From positions 248,001 to 312,000 of the forward strand of contig OZ037882.1 in assembly GCA_964035575.1 (NCBI GenBank): a stretch of DNA of 64,000 nt. Reading direction: 5' to 3'. The position numbers and the translations under genes were made by a program. Of this stretch, positions 21,090-30,866 are shown piece by piece. A model generated the notes under the pieces. That model did not search any database. It worked only from the letters and a program-made list of their open reading frames with translations, and had not been told where the DNA came from. This stretch comes from Rhynchopus sp. YZ270_cl-10. Taxonomy: Eukaryota > Euglenozoa > Diplonemea > Diplonemida > Diplonemidae. Numbering within the stretch: the stretch's first letter is position 1; each line of letters begins with the position of its first letter.

Positions 21090-21859
21090 GGTGTCTGTTG
21101 TTAGCCTTTTGTGTGTATGCCTAGGGTAGTTAAATGGATTTTTTTTGTTTGATTATACGACTATCACTAGATAGGGGCTATAGCCCCCCTAGCAGTTCTC
21201 CGTGGTTCTCCTGCGGGGTTGTCTGTACCCCCTGAAGTACACCAAAATATATGGAATATTTTAAGGAACTGAATTTTGGAGGTGTCGGAGATTTGAATTT
21301 GGTGTGGTTTTAAAACCGTGATTTAAAGGGGAGAAAATCGTCGGGGGGGTTTTTTTTAAAACTTGTTACTCGCCCTGGCGGCACGTGTTGTTCTGTGTGG
21401 GCTAGCCGGGTCTTGCGACCCGACTGGTGCCTCTTTTGGTTTTGTTTTATTTTTTTCAGGCGATTTAACGATGACTATAGTATTCGGGGTTTCTAGTAAC
21501 ACTGTGTGTAGGGTAGGGGGGGAAGAAATGAGTGTGGCTGAAATGGGGGGCGCAAAAAGTGTGCAAAAGAAGTGCGCAGAGGTGCGAATCAGCCCTCAAA
21601 AATTGAGGGAAATTGAGCGAAAAGTGCGCAAAAAAAGTGTGCAAGAATGTGTGCGAATCGCCCCCCTTCAACCACACCAGAGAAAGCTTTTTTTTCTTTT
21701 TTTTGGGACCATCAACAGGAATTTTTCAAAATCCAAAATCCTGGCGGTGGGCTGGTAACTAACCAAACTTATTCCCAGATCACGTGATTTTGACCAAATT
21801 TTTGGGATCCAGATCACGAAAGAAAAGAAAAGAAAAGAAAAGGGGAGGGAAAAAGTGAA

Positions 21860-21925
21860 GTTATTAATGCAAGCACCTCCGACTGACCCACTGTACGATG
21901 ACAGCCATCCAGATGAAAGCACAAG
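21860..21925 (+). repeat. Repeat family P copy
   Basis: Contains TTAATGCAAGCACCTCCGAC, CCACTGTACGATGACAGCC and ATGAAAGCAC in order. Confidence 0.75.
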
Positions 21926-22340
21926 GCGGGGGGAAAAAGAAGCAATCGATAAAGTAATGACATGCTCGGTTTGCCAACTCGACTTAGCTAGATCACTAGT
22001 GAGTAGTTTTCCTCGCAAAAAAAAAAAAGGTATCATAAATAATCGTGAACAAAAAAAAAAGGGGGGGAAAGGGAAAAAGAAAAGTAGTTGAAACGTGCTC
22101 AAACGCATCTCAGTCGAGCTCATGCAAAGGGTGTGGGAAATAAAATAATTATACAGGGGTGCCCCGAGTCAGCTTACCCCCAAATAATAGCTATTTTCCC
22201 AGAGAACCATGTTTTTCTTCATTTTTTTTTTTTTTTTGGGGCGCCGCAAAAAATTACCGAATAACTTCGCCCCCACCTTTTTTGAGAGGAAATTTTTTTA
22301 AGGGGGTAGAGTTCCGCTTGTGAAGCGAGCAAAAAAAAAA

Positions 22341-22388
22341 CAAAGTTAAAAAGATGATCCTAAGCCTCTCGTGATTAGTCACCTTATC
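22341..22388 (+). repeat. Hairpin family copy
   Basis: AAGATGATCCTAAGCCTCTC followed by GTGATTAGTCACCTTAT. It lies about 300 bp downstream of the minus-strand gene ending at 22689. Confidence 0.75.
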
Positions 22389-22688
22389 ATATTCGTTATC
22401 GCACAGCATCAGCAAAAAAAAAATTGAAGGTGTTTTTCCGCGAGCGTGGCGAGCGAGATTTTTGCAAAATAACTTTTATTTTTTCCGCAATTTTCGCTTT
22501 TCAAAGTTATCGAATAATGAAGTTATTTGGAGTACCCCCCTTTTAAAAATGTCTCAAAGAAAAAAAAATGGGTATATAGAGAGAAGCGTGCAATCCTGCT
22601 ACAGCAAAAAGCAGAAAGCAAAAAAGCCGGCAGAACACAAGGGGTAGAGGTTGTGCGAAGCCAAAACAAAACAAAAACAAAACAAAAA

Positions 22689-23936
22689 TCACTCCCCGAG
22701 AAAACCTGGTTGGCTGCGTTTGGAGTTCGAGATGGACGAGCGGGGCTGCGGCTTGTTCTTACGCTTCTTCCCAGCACGGTGCACATTTCTTCTGGAGCCT
22801 TTGCGTTTGCCGTGGGTGCCACTTTTCGCTGCGTGTCTGTTCTCTGCTAGCACCATGCCCTTCCTACCCTCCTCGTATTGCTCTATGACCGGCCGCGTCA
22901 CACACCTGCTACCGGTGTGGAAGTAAACACTCGCATTTGGTCTGGATGTGTGGACACCCTTGTAACCTTCCAGCCATTCGTCGCCCACGGTCGCTGTGCG
23001 GAAGTAGACCACGTCGCCAGCACAGCACTTCAGGTCCTTAAGGGGTTTGCAGATGTAGGCGGAAACCTGACTCTCCACATACTCCCCAGCGTTGGTGCGG
23101 GTGCACAAACGTGTGTGTGCGTCTGTAGAAGCACCGCATTGGTCAAAGAGGATCCTGCCAATCCGTTCACCAGCTTCTTTCCATGCGGAACAGATCCTGC
23201 CGAAGAGATGCCTGACAGTGAGGTAGTAGCGTGTTGAGTGGTCTACAGTGTCCTTGTCTTTATTGTATTCAGCTTTGGCACGTTCAACGGATTGGTGCAC
23301 ACGGCCAGTCAGCTTCTTGAGAACCATGTCTAGGGTGCCAAGGTCTTCACGCACCACACCACATAGAGGGAGCTCGCCCACATGCTCGCCCATATGCTTT
23401 ACAACATGCTTCACCACAGCGACACCCTTAGGGTCCTCGGTTGCTGGGCACTTCTCGTAGATCTCTTCGATTTTAGTCTTGGCGTCGACCTCGCGTTGTT
23501 TGAAAAACTCGTATACCTCCGGGGCAGACACTGCGTCGCAAAAGGAGGGGCAGATCTGCTCCAATGCTGCGCACTCTCCTACATCCTGGCGCCACTCCTC
23601 GGTGACCTGCTCCTTCAGGTTAGCATCTCGTATCTTGGGTGATGCAGCGCCCTCATTTGCCAGCTCCCGCATCTGCCACTGAATGTACACTTCTTGTATG
23701 TCCCACTCCTTGGGGTGCTTGTCGTCCTTTAAATACTCGAGGGGGGGCAACGTCCAGCCCGGTTCTGCCTTGTCCAATACTTCCTTGAAGACAGCCTCGT
23801 ACTCCGTCCTGATAGCCGAGCCAACCCTGCCCCCTCCGCTCGCGATATACAACAAGAACTCCACCGACGTCACATCAAGGGATCTTTTGTCGAGAGCTGA
23901 GGATGTGTCCGCCATTTGCGGGGTGTTTTGGTGCAT
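22689..23936 (-). CDS. Unrecognised duplicated protein, 415 aa (copy 1)
   Basis: I do not recognise the family. Predicted mostly helical for ~250 residues (SLDVTSVEFLLYIASGGG..., then KEWDIQEVYIQWQMRELANE), followed by a possible small beta-rich module (CCAGDVVYFRTATVGDEWLEGYKGVH...VTRPVIEQYEEGRKGMV) and a strongly basic tail (KRKGSRRNVHRAGKKRKNK) that could bind nucleic acid or direct nuclear import. The paralogue at 25077-26432 is alike throughout, including the hydrophobic/charged pattern, which shows the reading frame is under protein-level constraint. The alternative start is Met8 (MADTSSALD). Function unknown. Confidence 0.7.
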   Translation of the reverse strand: MHQNTPQMADTSSALDKRSLDVTSVEFLLYIASGGGRVGSAIRTEYEAVFKEVLDKAEPGWTLPPLEYLKDDKHPKEWDIQEVYIQWQMRELANEGAASPKIRDANLKEQVTEEWRQDVGECAALEQICPSFCDAVSAPEVYEFFKQREVDAKTKIEEIYEKCPATEDPKGVAVVKHVVKHMGEHVGELPLCGVVREDLGTLDMVLKKLTGRVHQSVERAKAEYNKDKDTVDHSTRYYLTVRHLFGRICSAWKEAGERIGRILFDQCGASTDAHTRLCTRTNAGEYVESQVSAYICKPLKDLKCCAGDVVYFRTATVGDEWLEGYKGVHTSRPNASVYFHTGSRCVTRPVIEQYEEGRKGMVLAENRHAAKSGTHGKRKGSRRNVHRAGKKRKNKPQPRSSISNSKRSQPGFLGE

Positions 23937-25076
23937 TTTGGAAAAATGAATTATTTTAGGGGAAAATACCTGGGGTGTTTTTGTAAATGTAACGAAGGGG
24001 TACTAAATCAAAAGCAAACGTTCGTAATATGCAGACTCCATTGAAAATGCGGAGAATGAAAAAAAAAAGAAAAAAATGTGTGTGAAGGTTGTCAATCGAA
24101 AGACAGGGGAGGGAGAAAATAGTCGGTTTTCAGGCGATTTAACGTTGATTATATTTTGAAAGCTTTTTTCTTTTTTTTTGGGACCATCAACAGGAATTTT
24201 TCAAAACTCAATCCTGCTGGTAACTAACCAAACTTACTCCAGATCACGTGATTTTGACCAAATTTTTGGGATCCAGATCACGAAAGAAAAGAAAAGAAAA
24301 GGGGAGGGGGAAAGTGAAGTTATTAATGCAGGCACCACTGTACGATGACAGCCATCCGGATGAAAGCACAAGGGGGGCAAAAGAAGCGATCGATAAAGTT
24401 AATGACAAAAAAAAGAGGGGGAGGGGAAGGGAAAAGAAAAGAGCAGTTGAAACGCAGTGCTGTCGCTGAGTTTTGAAAAAAAAAATTTAATAGGTAGGGC
24501 ACTGGTAGGGCAGGCCGAAACTGACGTCGCCTACCCCTCATTAGAGTAGAGCACGCTGTGACCAGTCGTCAAAAAAGTGACAAAAAAAAAAGTGGTCGAA
24601 AACCGTCAGTTTCGTGACATCCCAGCCGGTTGCTGCCCCGGTCTGTCAAATCTGTACCTGGGTGCCCCAACAATCCTATTCACGAAAACCACAAAACTTT
24701 CACCCCTCCCAAAAAAAAAAACAAAAAAAAAAAAAAAAAAAACTGGTGTGGCTGATGACCCCAAATAGCACAAAATAGCACTTTGGGTTTTTTTTATTGG
24801 CTTTGGTGGCTGGGTATGGTGGTGTGGAGGTGTGGAAAAACCGAATCAAGAACAATGTAAGGCTGTCAGTGATGGAACCTCCATCACTGTCATCTCTTCA
24901 ACCCTCCGCCGGGTTCGCCTCTCTCCTCCCGAGACTCCACAAGTACCCTGCAGCCAACAACAGAAGATAAAACAGAGAGGAGCGTGCAATCATGCTACAG
25001 CAAAAAGCAGAAAGCAAAAAAGCCGGCAGAACACGGGTAGAGGTTGTGCGAAACCAAAACAAAACAAAATAAAAAA
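23937..25076. other. Intergenic stretch between duplicated genes
   Basis: Contains the second copy of the duplication's upstream block, A/T homopolymers and 24840-24960, which has a short Ser/Thr/Pro ORF judged non-coding. Confidence 0.5.
24315..24370 (+). repeat. Repeat family P copy, with small deletion
   Basis: TTAATGCAGGCACCACTGTACG then GACAGCCATCCGGATGAAAG; lacks the TCCGACTGACC block present at 21.87 kb. Confidence 0.7.
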
Positions 25077-26432
25077 TCACTCTTTTGGTTTGGAGTTGGG
25101 GACGCGCGCGCGGGTCTGCGGCTTGTTCAACTTCTTCGCCTTCTTCGGCTTCTGCTCGGCAGAGTGCACCTTGGAGCCTTTGCACTTGCCCCTGCCTTTG
25201 CCTTTGCCTTTGCCTCTGCCTTGGCTTCTGCTGTTGCCGTTGCCGTTGCCGTTGCCGTTGGTGCAACGTTGCGTTGCGTCTCTCTTGTCGCCTGCTAGCG
25301 TCATAATACCCTTCTGGAATTGCTCTATGATCGGCCGCGTCACAAACCAGCGATCGCTACCTTTTTTCCCTGGCTCGTCCGGTTTCCTGTTGTGTAAGTA
25401 AACGCTCGCATCTGGTCTGGATGTGTGCACACCCTCGTAACCTTTCAGCCATTCGTCGTCCACGGTCGCTGTGCGGAAGTGGACCACGTCGCCAGCATAG
25501 CACTTCAGGTCCTTAAGGGGTTTGCAGATGTAGGCGGTAACCTGACTCTCCACATACTCCCCAGCGTTGGTGCGGGTGCACAAACGTATGCGTGAGGCTG
25601 TAGAAGCACCGCATTGGTCAAAACGGATCCTGCCAATCTGTTCACCAGCCTCTCTCCATGCGCAACAGACCACGCCGAAGAGATGCCTGACACTGAAGTT
25701 GTAGAGTGTTGAGTGGTCTGCGTGGTTGTTGTCTTCATAGTCTTTTTTGTATTTAGATATGGCACAGTCTACTAATTCGTGCACACGGCGCGCTAGGTTC
25801 TCAAGAACCATGTCTAGGGTGCCAAGGCCTTCACGCACCACACCACATAGAGGGAGCTCGCCCACATGCTCGCCCACATGCTCGCCCATATGCTTTACAA
25901 CATGCTTCACCACAGCGACACCCTTAGGGTCCTGGGTTGCTGGGCACTTCTCGTAGATCTCTTCGATTTTAGTCTTGGCGTCGGCCTCGCGTTGTTTGAA
26001 AAACTTTTTTGTCTCCGGGGCAGACACTGCGTTGCGAAAGGAGGGGCAGATCTGCATCCATGCATCACGTTCTCCGACCTCCTTGCGCCACTCCTCGGAG
26101 CCCGGCTTCGTCAGGTTATCCTCTTGTATATCGGGTGATGCAGCGTACTCATTTGCCAGCTTCCGCATCTGCCGCTGAATGTACACTTCTTGTATGTCCC
26201 ACTCCTTGGGGTGCTTGTCGTCTTTTAAATACTCGAGGGGGGGCAACGTCCAGCCCGGTTCTGCCTTGTCTAATACTTCCTTGAAGACAGCCTCGTACTC
26301 CGTCCTGATAGCCGAGCCAACCCTGCCCCCTCCGCTCGCGATATACAACAAGAACTCCACCGACATCACATCAAGGGATCTTTTAGCGAGAGCTAAGGAT
26401 GTGTCCGCCATTTGCGGGGTGTTTTGGTGCAT
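25077..26432 (-). CDS. Unrecognised duplicated protein, 451 aa (copy 2)
   Basis: Paralogue of the 22.7-kb gene; near-identical first 90 residues (RSLDV(T/M)SVEFLLYIASGGG) and strong similarity to about residue 370. Differences include an extra GEHVGEH unit and an insertion NRKPDEPGKKGSDRW. The C-terminal tail has expanded low-complexity repeats (GNGNGNGNS and GKGKGKGRGKCKG). The tail remains basic in both copies while its sequence differs, suggesting that charge rather than exact sequence matters. Function unknown. Confidence 0.7.
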   Translation of the reverse strand: MHQNTPQMADTSLALAKRSLDVMSVEFLLYIASGGGRVGSAIRTEYEAVFKEVLDKAEPGWTLPPLEYLKDDKHPKEWDIQEVYIQRQMRKLANEYAASPDIQEDNLTKPGSEEWRKEVGERDAWMQICPSFRNAVSAPETKKFFKQREADAKTKIEEIYEKCPATQDPKGVAVVKHVVKHMGEHVGEHVGELPLCGVVREGLGTLDMVLENLARRVHELVDCAISKYKKDYEDNNHADHSTLYNFSVRHLFGVVCCAWREAGEQIGRIRFDQCGASTASRIRLCTRTNAGEYVESQVTAYICKPLKDLKCYAGDVVHFRTATVDDEWLKGYEGVHTSRPDASVYLHNRKPDEPGKKGSDRWFVTRPIIEQFQKGIMTLAGDKRDATQRCTNGNGNGNGNSRSQGRGKGKGKGRGKCKGSKVHSAEQKPKKAKKLNKPQTRARVPNSKPKE

Positions 26433-26592
26433 TTTGGAAAAAGAATTATTTTAGGGAAAAATACCTGGGGTGTTTTTTTTGTAAATGTAACGAAGGGGTA
26501 CTAAATCTTGTTGTGAAGGTGAAGAAGAACCTCCTGGTCTGCACCCACCTGGAAGAATGCGAGTTGACGGAACAAAAAAACAGACAGTTGAA

Positions 26593-26650
26593 GATTTGCA
26601 CAACTGTGGCAACACAACCTGAGGCAACTACACTACTCCAGCAATTTATC
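26593..26650 (+). repeat. SINE2-like repeat copy
   Basis: AGATTTGCACAACTGTGGC, AACACAACCTGAGGCAACTA, CACTACTCCAGCAATTTATC. The reverse complement recurs at 45804-45868 and 47068-47135. Confidence 0.75.
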
Positions 26651-26668
26651 AAAAATAACTATTTATTC

Positions 26669-26808
26669 GAGTGAAATAAGAACTATTTTATTTCACGCGC
26701 CACTAAAAAGGTGCCCGAGTGCGTTATTTCCCGAGCGAAGCGAGGGGAATAAGAGTCACAAGGGTGCCTTTTTAGTGGCAAGTGCAAGAAAATGTTCTTA
26801 TTTCACTC
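26669..26808. mobile_element. Inverted-repeat mini-element G1, 140 bp
   Basis: Perfect 15-bp terminal inverted repeats (GAGTGAAATAAGAAC). A second internal pair, GCCACTAAAAAGGTGCCC with its reverse complement, flanks a short palindromic core CGAGCGAAGCGAG. Non-coding. Confidence 0.85.
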
Positions 26809-26830
26809 AATATGTAATTTTATTCCACAA

Positions 26831-27104
26831 GTGAAAAACGTATTTATGGTCGTAACTGGCCTAAACGTTGAGCCTAGCACCCACTTTTCACTTTCACGCT
26901 TTTTGGGGTAAAATTACGAACAAAAACAGCGTGAAAAAAAAAATATTTTATTTGCAAAGGCATTTTGCAGGCAATTTTTTTTTTTTTTCACCCCGTGATA
27001 TTTTATTTCACTCTCCGGGTTACCCTAGTGCAATTTGCGTGAAATAAAACGAATCTTATTTCACTCACTTTTTAGGCCAGTTACGACCATAAAACGTTTT
27101 TCAC
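26831..27104. mobile_element. Inverted-repeat mini-element G2, 274 bp
   Basis: GTGAAAAACGTATTTATGGT...GGCCTAAA at the left is the near-exact reverse complement of TTTAGGCCAGTTACGACCAT...CGTTTTTCAC at the right (about 34 bp). It contains internal GTGAAATAA motifs that also occur in G1. Confidence 0.85.
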
Positions 27105-27128
27105 GCGTGGTATAAAAAAAAAAAAAAA

Positions 27129-27318
27129 TGTACCGTTTTTTCCGGGTGTCGGTGGGCTGTAATTGGGTGTAATTGGGTATAATTGGGCTGTAATTGGGCG
27201 TAATTGGGCAAAATTGGGCTGTACTTGGGTATAATTGGGTATAATTGGGTATAATTGACCCCAAGTGGGTTTAGATGGGCTGTGTTGGGTCCGGTTGGGT
27301 GGGTGAAAAAACGGTACA
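27129..27318. mobile_element. Inverted-repeat mini-element G3 with minisatellite core, 190 bp
   Basis: 14-bp perfect terminal inverted repeats TGTACCGTTTTTTC. The inside is a minisatellite of about ten-base units (variants of TATAATTGGG) from about 27165 to 27262. Both flanks are A-runs, so a target duplication cannot be resolved. Confidence 0.8.
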
Positions 27319-27782
27319 AAAAAGACGGGGAAAAATAAAGCCACGACCAAAGTTGCCATCCCATCGCCTGCCCTGCAATGGTGATGCAAAGGAAAGAGAA
27401 TGGGGGCGAGAGAGAAGAAGAAGAAGAGGGAGAGAAACGTCCTTTTTTTTCTATTTTTTTTTTTTTTTCCATTTCTGCAATCTGTCCCTCCCCCCCCCAC
27501 ACACCCCCACACACACAACACTCCATCTTTGATGATTTCTGATGATTTCTTCGCTGAGGGGGGAGGGAGAAAAGAGGGGGTGAGCCTGAAATCCGCCCTC
27601 AGATACTCACTATTGTAAGGGACTGCTTTAAAAAAAAAAAAAAAAACTTTTTTGTGTGATACCGAATTGTGGTGGGAGAAAGTCCCACCCAATGCTATTG
27701 TCTAATCCTGCCCCTACACACACACCTCGATACACTCTTGTCTCGCAGCATGCATCAAGCCGTAAGGGAAGAATTTGTTTTG

Positions 27783-27900
27783 TACGTAAATGTGTAATAA
27801 ATATTCTTTTGATATTTTTTTATTACTCACAATACGCTCCCCTCCCCCCAACGGACTACCTGGGCCGTGAAGAGGAAACCTCTTTTGAGAGACCTTTAAG
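27783..27900 (+). repeat. Repeat family R copy
   Basis: Shares TGTAATAAATATTCT, ATATTTTTTTATTACT, GACTACCTGG and GTGAAGAGGAAACCTCTTT with 46126-46216. Confidence 0.7.
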
Positions 27901-28002
27901 AGAAGTTGATGAGTGCATTTCTCTGGGGAAGTCACTTAACCCCTCTGTTGGTTGCTAAATCGACCCCACAGAGACTAAAGTGGATGCTTTCATTTTTTTT
28001 TT

Positions 28003-28060
28003 TTGAAAACTTGGTTGTATTAGTGTAGCCACCCTAGAGTGTGCTCCACCAACTCTTTTT
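28003..28060 (-). repeat. SINE1-like repeat, best-preserved copy
   Basis: On the minus strand: GGTGGAGCACACTCTAGGGT, GGCTACACTAATACAACC, then the tail AAGTTTTC and an A-run. It sits directly after the WDR18 stop codon, so it is probably in that gene's 3' UTR. Confidence 0.8.
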
Positions 28061-28066
28061 TTCTTT

Positions 28067-30033
28067 TCATTGTGTCTCGCTCGCTGCACGGAGTTTGAGG
28101 ATTTCTTGTTGCTGGACGGCCACCACGTTGTAGAGTTTCGCAATGACCTCAAGGGATTCGCTGTCCCCAGACCCGATGATGTTTGCTGCAGGTGTTGCCG
28201 CTGGGGTGGGTGCTGCAGGGGTTGGTGCCGGCTCCGCCTTCTCCTTCCCCTGCCCCTTCTCCGTGGTTGGGTCTGCACCGTTCGTAGCCCCCTCCTGCTC
28301 GCCCCGCTCCGTGCGTCGTCTCTTGTTCCTGCGGCCCCCTTGCTTGCGCTTCCCAAAGTCGTTCTCGGCAAACATATCTTTGCCCACCCGCGACGCAGCA
28401 GGAGCTGCGTGGTAGGCACTGCAGATGTAGTCGTCTTCGTTGTCACCAGTGATCGCTACCTTCTTCAGCGCGCTGAAGGGGTGCGTCAGTTGCGACTCTC
28501 TGTGGTGTATGTGAGTTTAAAAGGGGGTTTTTTTGCGTAGAATATGACCCTAATAGCGATATGGGTGTGTGTTGTGATGTCGCTGCGATTTGTTTCCAAA
28601 AAAAAAAAAAGAAGAAAAAAATGGTGTAGTGTTCCCGTTGTACAGATGCTGCAAGAAGATAGGGTTGGCAATGTGGAGGTGTTTTGTTGACCATACTTTT
28701 CACTCGGCATCTTGCTGGGCACGATGATGAGGCTCAGCGCGGTGACCGGGGATTTGTGTTGCGAGAAGGTTCGGAGGAGCTGTTTGGAGGCTATCTGCCA
28801 GACGTGCACGTTGCCGTCCGCACCACCGGAGACTAGCGACAGGCCGTCCAAGGTAACTGCTAGCGCCGACACACCACCGCTGTGTGGAACAGAACAGTTT
28901 TGGAAGAACAAATGACATACCCCCCCACAAAAAAATCCCCGACCCCTCCCAAGACCCCTTTATCCACATACGTATGCCCTTCGAACATCGCTGTCTGGTA
29001 CGTCCCCAGCGAGCTTTCCTTCCCCTCAGTCATGTTTGCTGTGATTTATTTTTGGTAGTAACGACAAAAAATACCGTATCCGAGGACGGATTCACAAAGT
29101 TGCCCCCCGAAAAGGAAATGGACACATAGCAAAGAGTGAAAAAAAAAAAGCATTTCTTTTTGATAATCTCTTGTGTCACTAGATACAACAGTGTTTACCA
29201 TCAGTCATTTTTTCTCCACACATACCGACCTGATGCCCAAGCAGCGCTTCCAGCAGTTTATCTTGCGGCACCTTCTGCTGTGCGTTCTTTGACCAGACCC
29301 TTTCCGGGTAGAGATCTGACTGATAGATCTTCCCGTCCCCACACCCTGCGAAGAGCTGGGTCAGCTGCGGGGTCGCTGCGATGCACCTTGGCAGCGAGGG
29401 GAGGATGCAGCAGTGCAGGTCTTGATTCAACACAAAGTCGTGCACACGGAGGGTACGGTCCTTCCCTGCAGACGCCACCCAGCCGTTCCCTGCCACAAGC
29501 ACACTGGTCACCCCCAAGGTATGCAACGACGACGAATGCAACGGACGCAGCTCTGCACTCGCCGGCAAGGTCACATCCAATACGTGGGCAAGACTCCAGC
29601 TCTTCACAATCGCATCCTCACTGCCACTCACAACGTACCCTGAACACGGTGTGAACTTCACAGCGTTCACCCCTTTGTAATGTGCATCGAATATTCTCAT
29701 CAAAGCTCCTGACGCCACCTGCCAGATATAGAGCTTACCACTGACACCCCCCCCTACTGCATAGACTCCGTTTGAACTGATGTCAACCGACAGCATCTTC
29801 TCTGGCATCGAACATCTAAACCGAGGCTGCGCCTTCGTGGGGTAGTGTATCACCGCCTGCGGCTTGTCAGGGTGCTGTGACAGAATCAGGTGCTGTCGCT
29901 CGGCATAGCACAGCCCTTTCCCCTGTGCCTTCAGCTGGCCAATGCTGTGCAGAGGTTGGCAGTTTTCTACGTCCCATACAAAGCCGGTTTCATTGCCAGA
30001 GCTGCAGCTGAGGCAGGCCTCGATGTGACTCAT
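28067..30033 (-). CDS. WDR18: WDR18/Ipi3 WD40 protein of the Rix1 complex, four exons
   Basis: Exons (minus): 30033-29226, 29038-28972, 28879-28697, 28499-28067; joins are phase-consistent (donors GTATGT, GTATGT, GTATGG; acceptors CAG) and give 496 aa, close to yeast Ipi3 (555) and human WDR18 (432). Ipi3/WDR18 forms the Rix1 complex needed for pre-60S maturation in the nucleolus/nucleoplasm. Diagnostic stretches: ETGFVWDVENCQPLHSI; VDISSNGVYAVGGGVSGKLYIW followed by MRIFDAHYKGVNAVKFT; GYVVSGSEDAIVKSWSLAHV; VASAGKDRTLRVHD; LFAGCGDGKIYQSDLY; and, after splicing, FEGHTGGVSALAVTLDGLSL and SGGADGNVHVWQIA. The C-terminus is basic (KRKQGGRRNKRRR) followed by an Ala/Pro linker and a short coiled coil. 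Exon junction residues restore the FEGHT-GGV WD repeat, strong support for the model. Confidence 0.9.
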
Positions 30034-30866
30034 TGGTGAAAGGTGTGTGTAGTGTTGTGTACTGGAAAGGGGGGTGGTGGATAATGGTGGCAGTATTGTG
30101 ATGGGAGCCCATTGGAATACGCAAATACATCAAAATACATCGCAATACACGTGAAAACAAAGTTGTGGAGAAGAGGGGAGGGGAATAGACATATCCCGTA
30201 GAAAAATCACCCAAAAAAGCACACATTGGGGTGACGAACGGTTTTTTTGTCAAAATTTTGTAGAAAAAAGAGGGAAAACATAAAACAATGAAACTAGAAA
30301 AATCCTTTTGAAAGATGTGCGTCACAAAGTACACATTGCATTGAAATTGGGCACACAAAACCATCTGGATAAAGATAAAGAATCACGCCACACGAAGAGG
30401 GGCAGAAAAGAAAAGAAATAAAGTACATAAAAAAGGGGGTGAAGGAAGGGGAGGATCAAAGGAGAAGACCACACAAAGAAAAGAAAAAAAAAAATGAAAA
30501 CAAATGACACTGGAACACCATGGAAACAAACTCTCGTTTTTTCTTGTAGTCTCTACCTCTATCACCTCATTTCCTTCCCTTCAAAAAAAAGCACGTAGAA
30601 AAAACACGTATTTTTTTTTTTTCTCTCTTCTCTCATCAACCCCTTTTGAATATTTTCAAAAGAAAAAAAAAATGGAATCTGAAAAATAGTGAAAATCCGA
30701 CAAAAACAGTTTCCAAACTCTCTCCTTTTTTTTCCCCTTGAATTAATAATCGTTGACCCTAAAAGGTATTTTTTTCATTTTTTTTGCTATATTTTTTTTT
30801 TTGGTAAAATTAGTGACACCCCGGATGAAGAAATCACTCTTATTTTGTTTCTTTTTTCTATTCTCT
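30034..30866. other. Intergenic, nothing recognised
   Basis: AT-rich spacer between the WDR18 start and the protease stop, with A-runs and pyrimidine tracts. No ORF or repeat of note. Confidence 0.6.

Larger units (their letters stand above)
21090..22688. other. Intergenic stretch left half of the tandem duplication
   Basis: No gene. 21699-21750 (minus) is an end of the element-D family (CAGCCCACCGCCAGG...), 21860-21925 is a family-P copy, and 22341-22388 is a hairpin-family copy. T/A runs and GCGAGCG(T/C)GGCGAGCG-type short palindromes are present near 22438. Confidence 0.6.
21699..26500. repeat. Tandem segmental duplication, ~2.5 kb unit, two copies
   Basis: The order element-D end, CAGATCACGTGATTTTGACC, family-P repeat, gene is present twice. 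GGGACCATCAACAGGAA occurs at 21704 and 24180, and the gene starts are 23936 and 26432 (offset 2496). Both gene 5' flanks share GAAAATACCTGGGGTG / AAAAATACCTGGGGTG and GTAACGAAGGGGTACTAAATC. Intergenic parts have diverged by indels more than the coding parts. Confidence 0.85.
26433..28066. other. Intergenic stretch with clustered small elements
   Basis: No gene supported. Contains a SINE2-like repeat, three small inverted-repeat elements in a row (G1-G3), C-runs, and a family-R repeat (27783-27900). Confidence 0.65.

Noticed and set aside
28003-28060. SINE1 as tRNA-derived by B-box
   Set aside because: No credible B box was found in the available ~60-bp body; the class name SINE-like rests only on dispersal, poly-A tail and shared 3' end.
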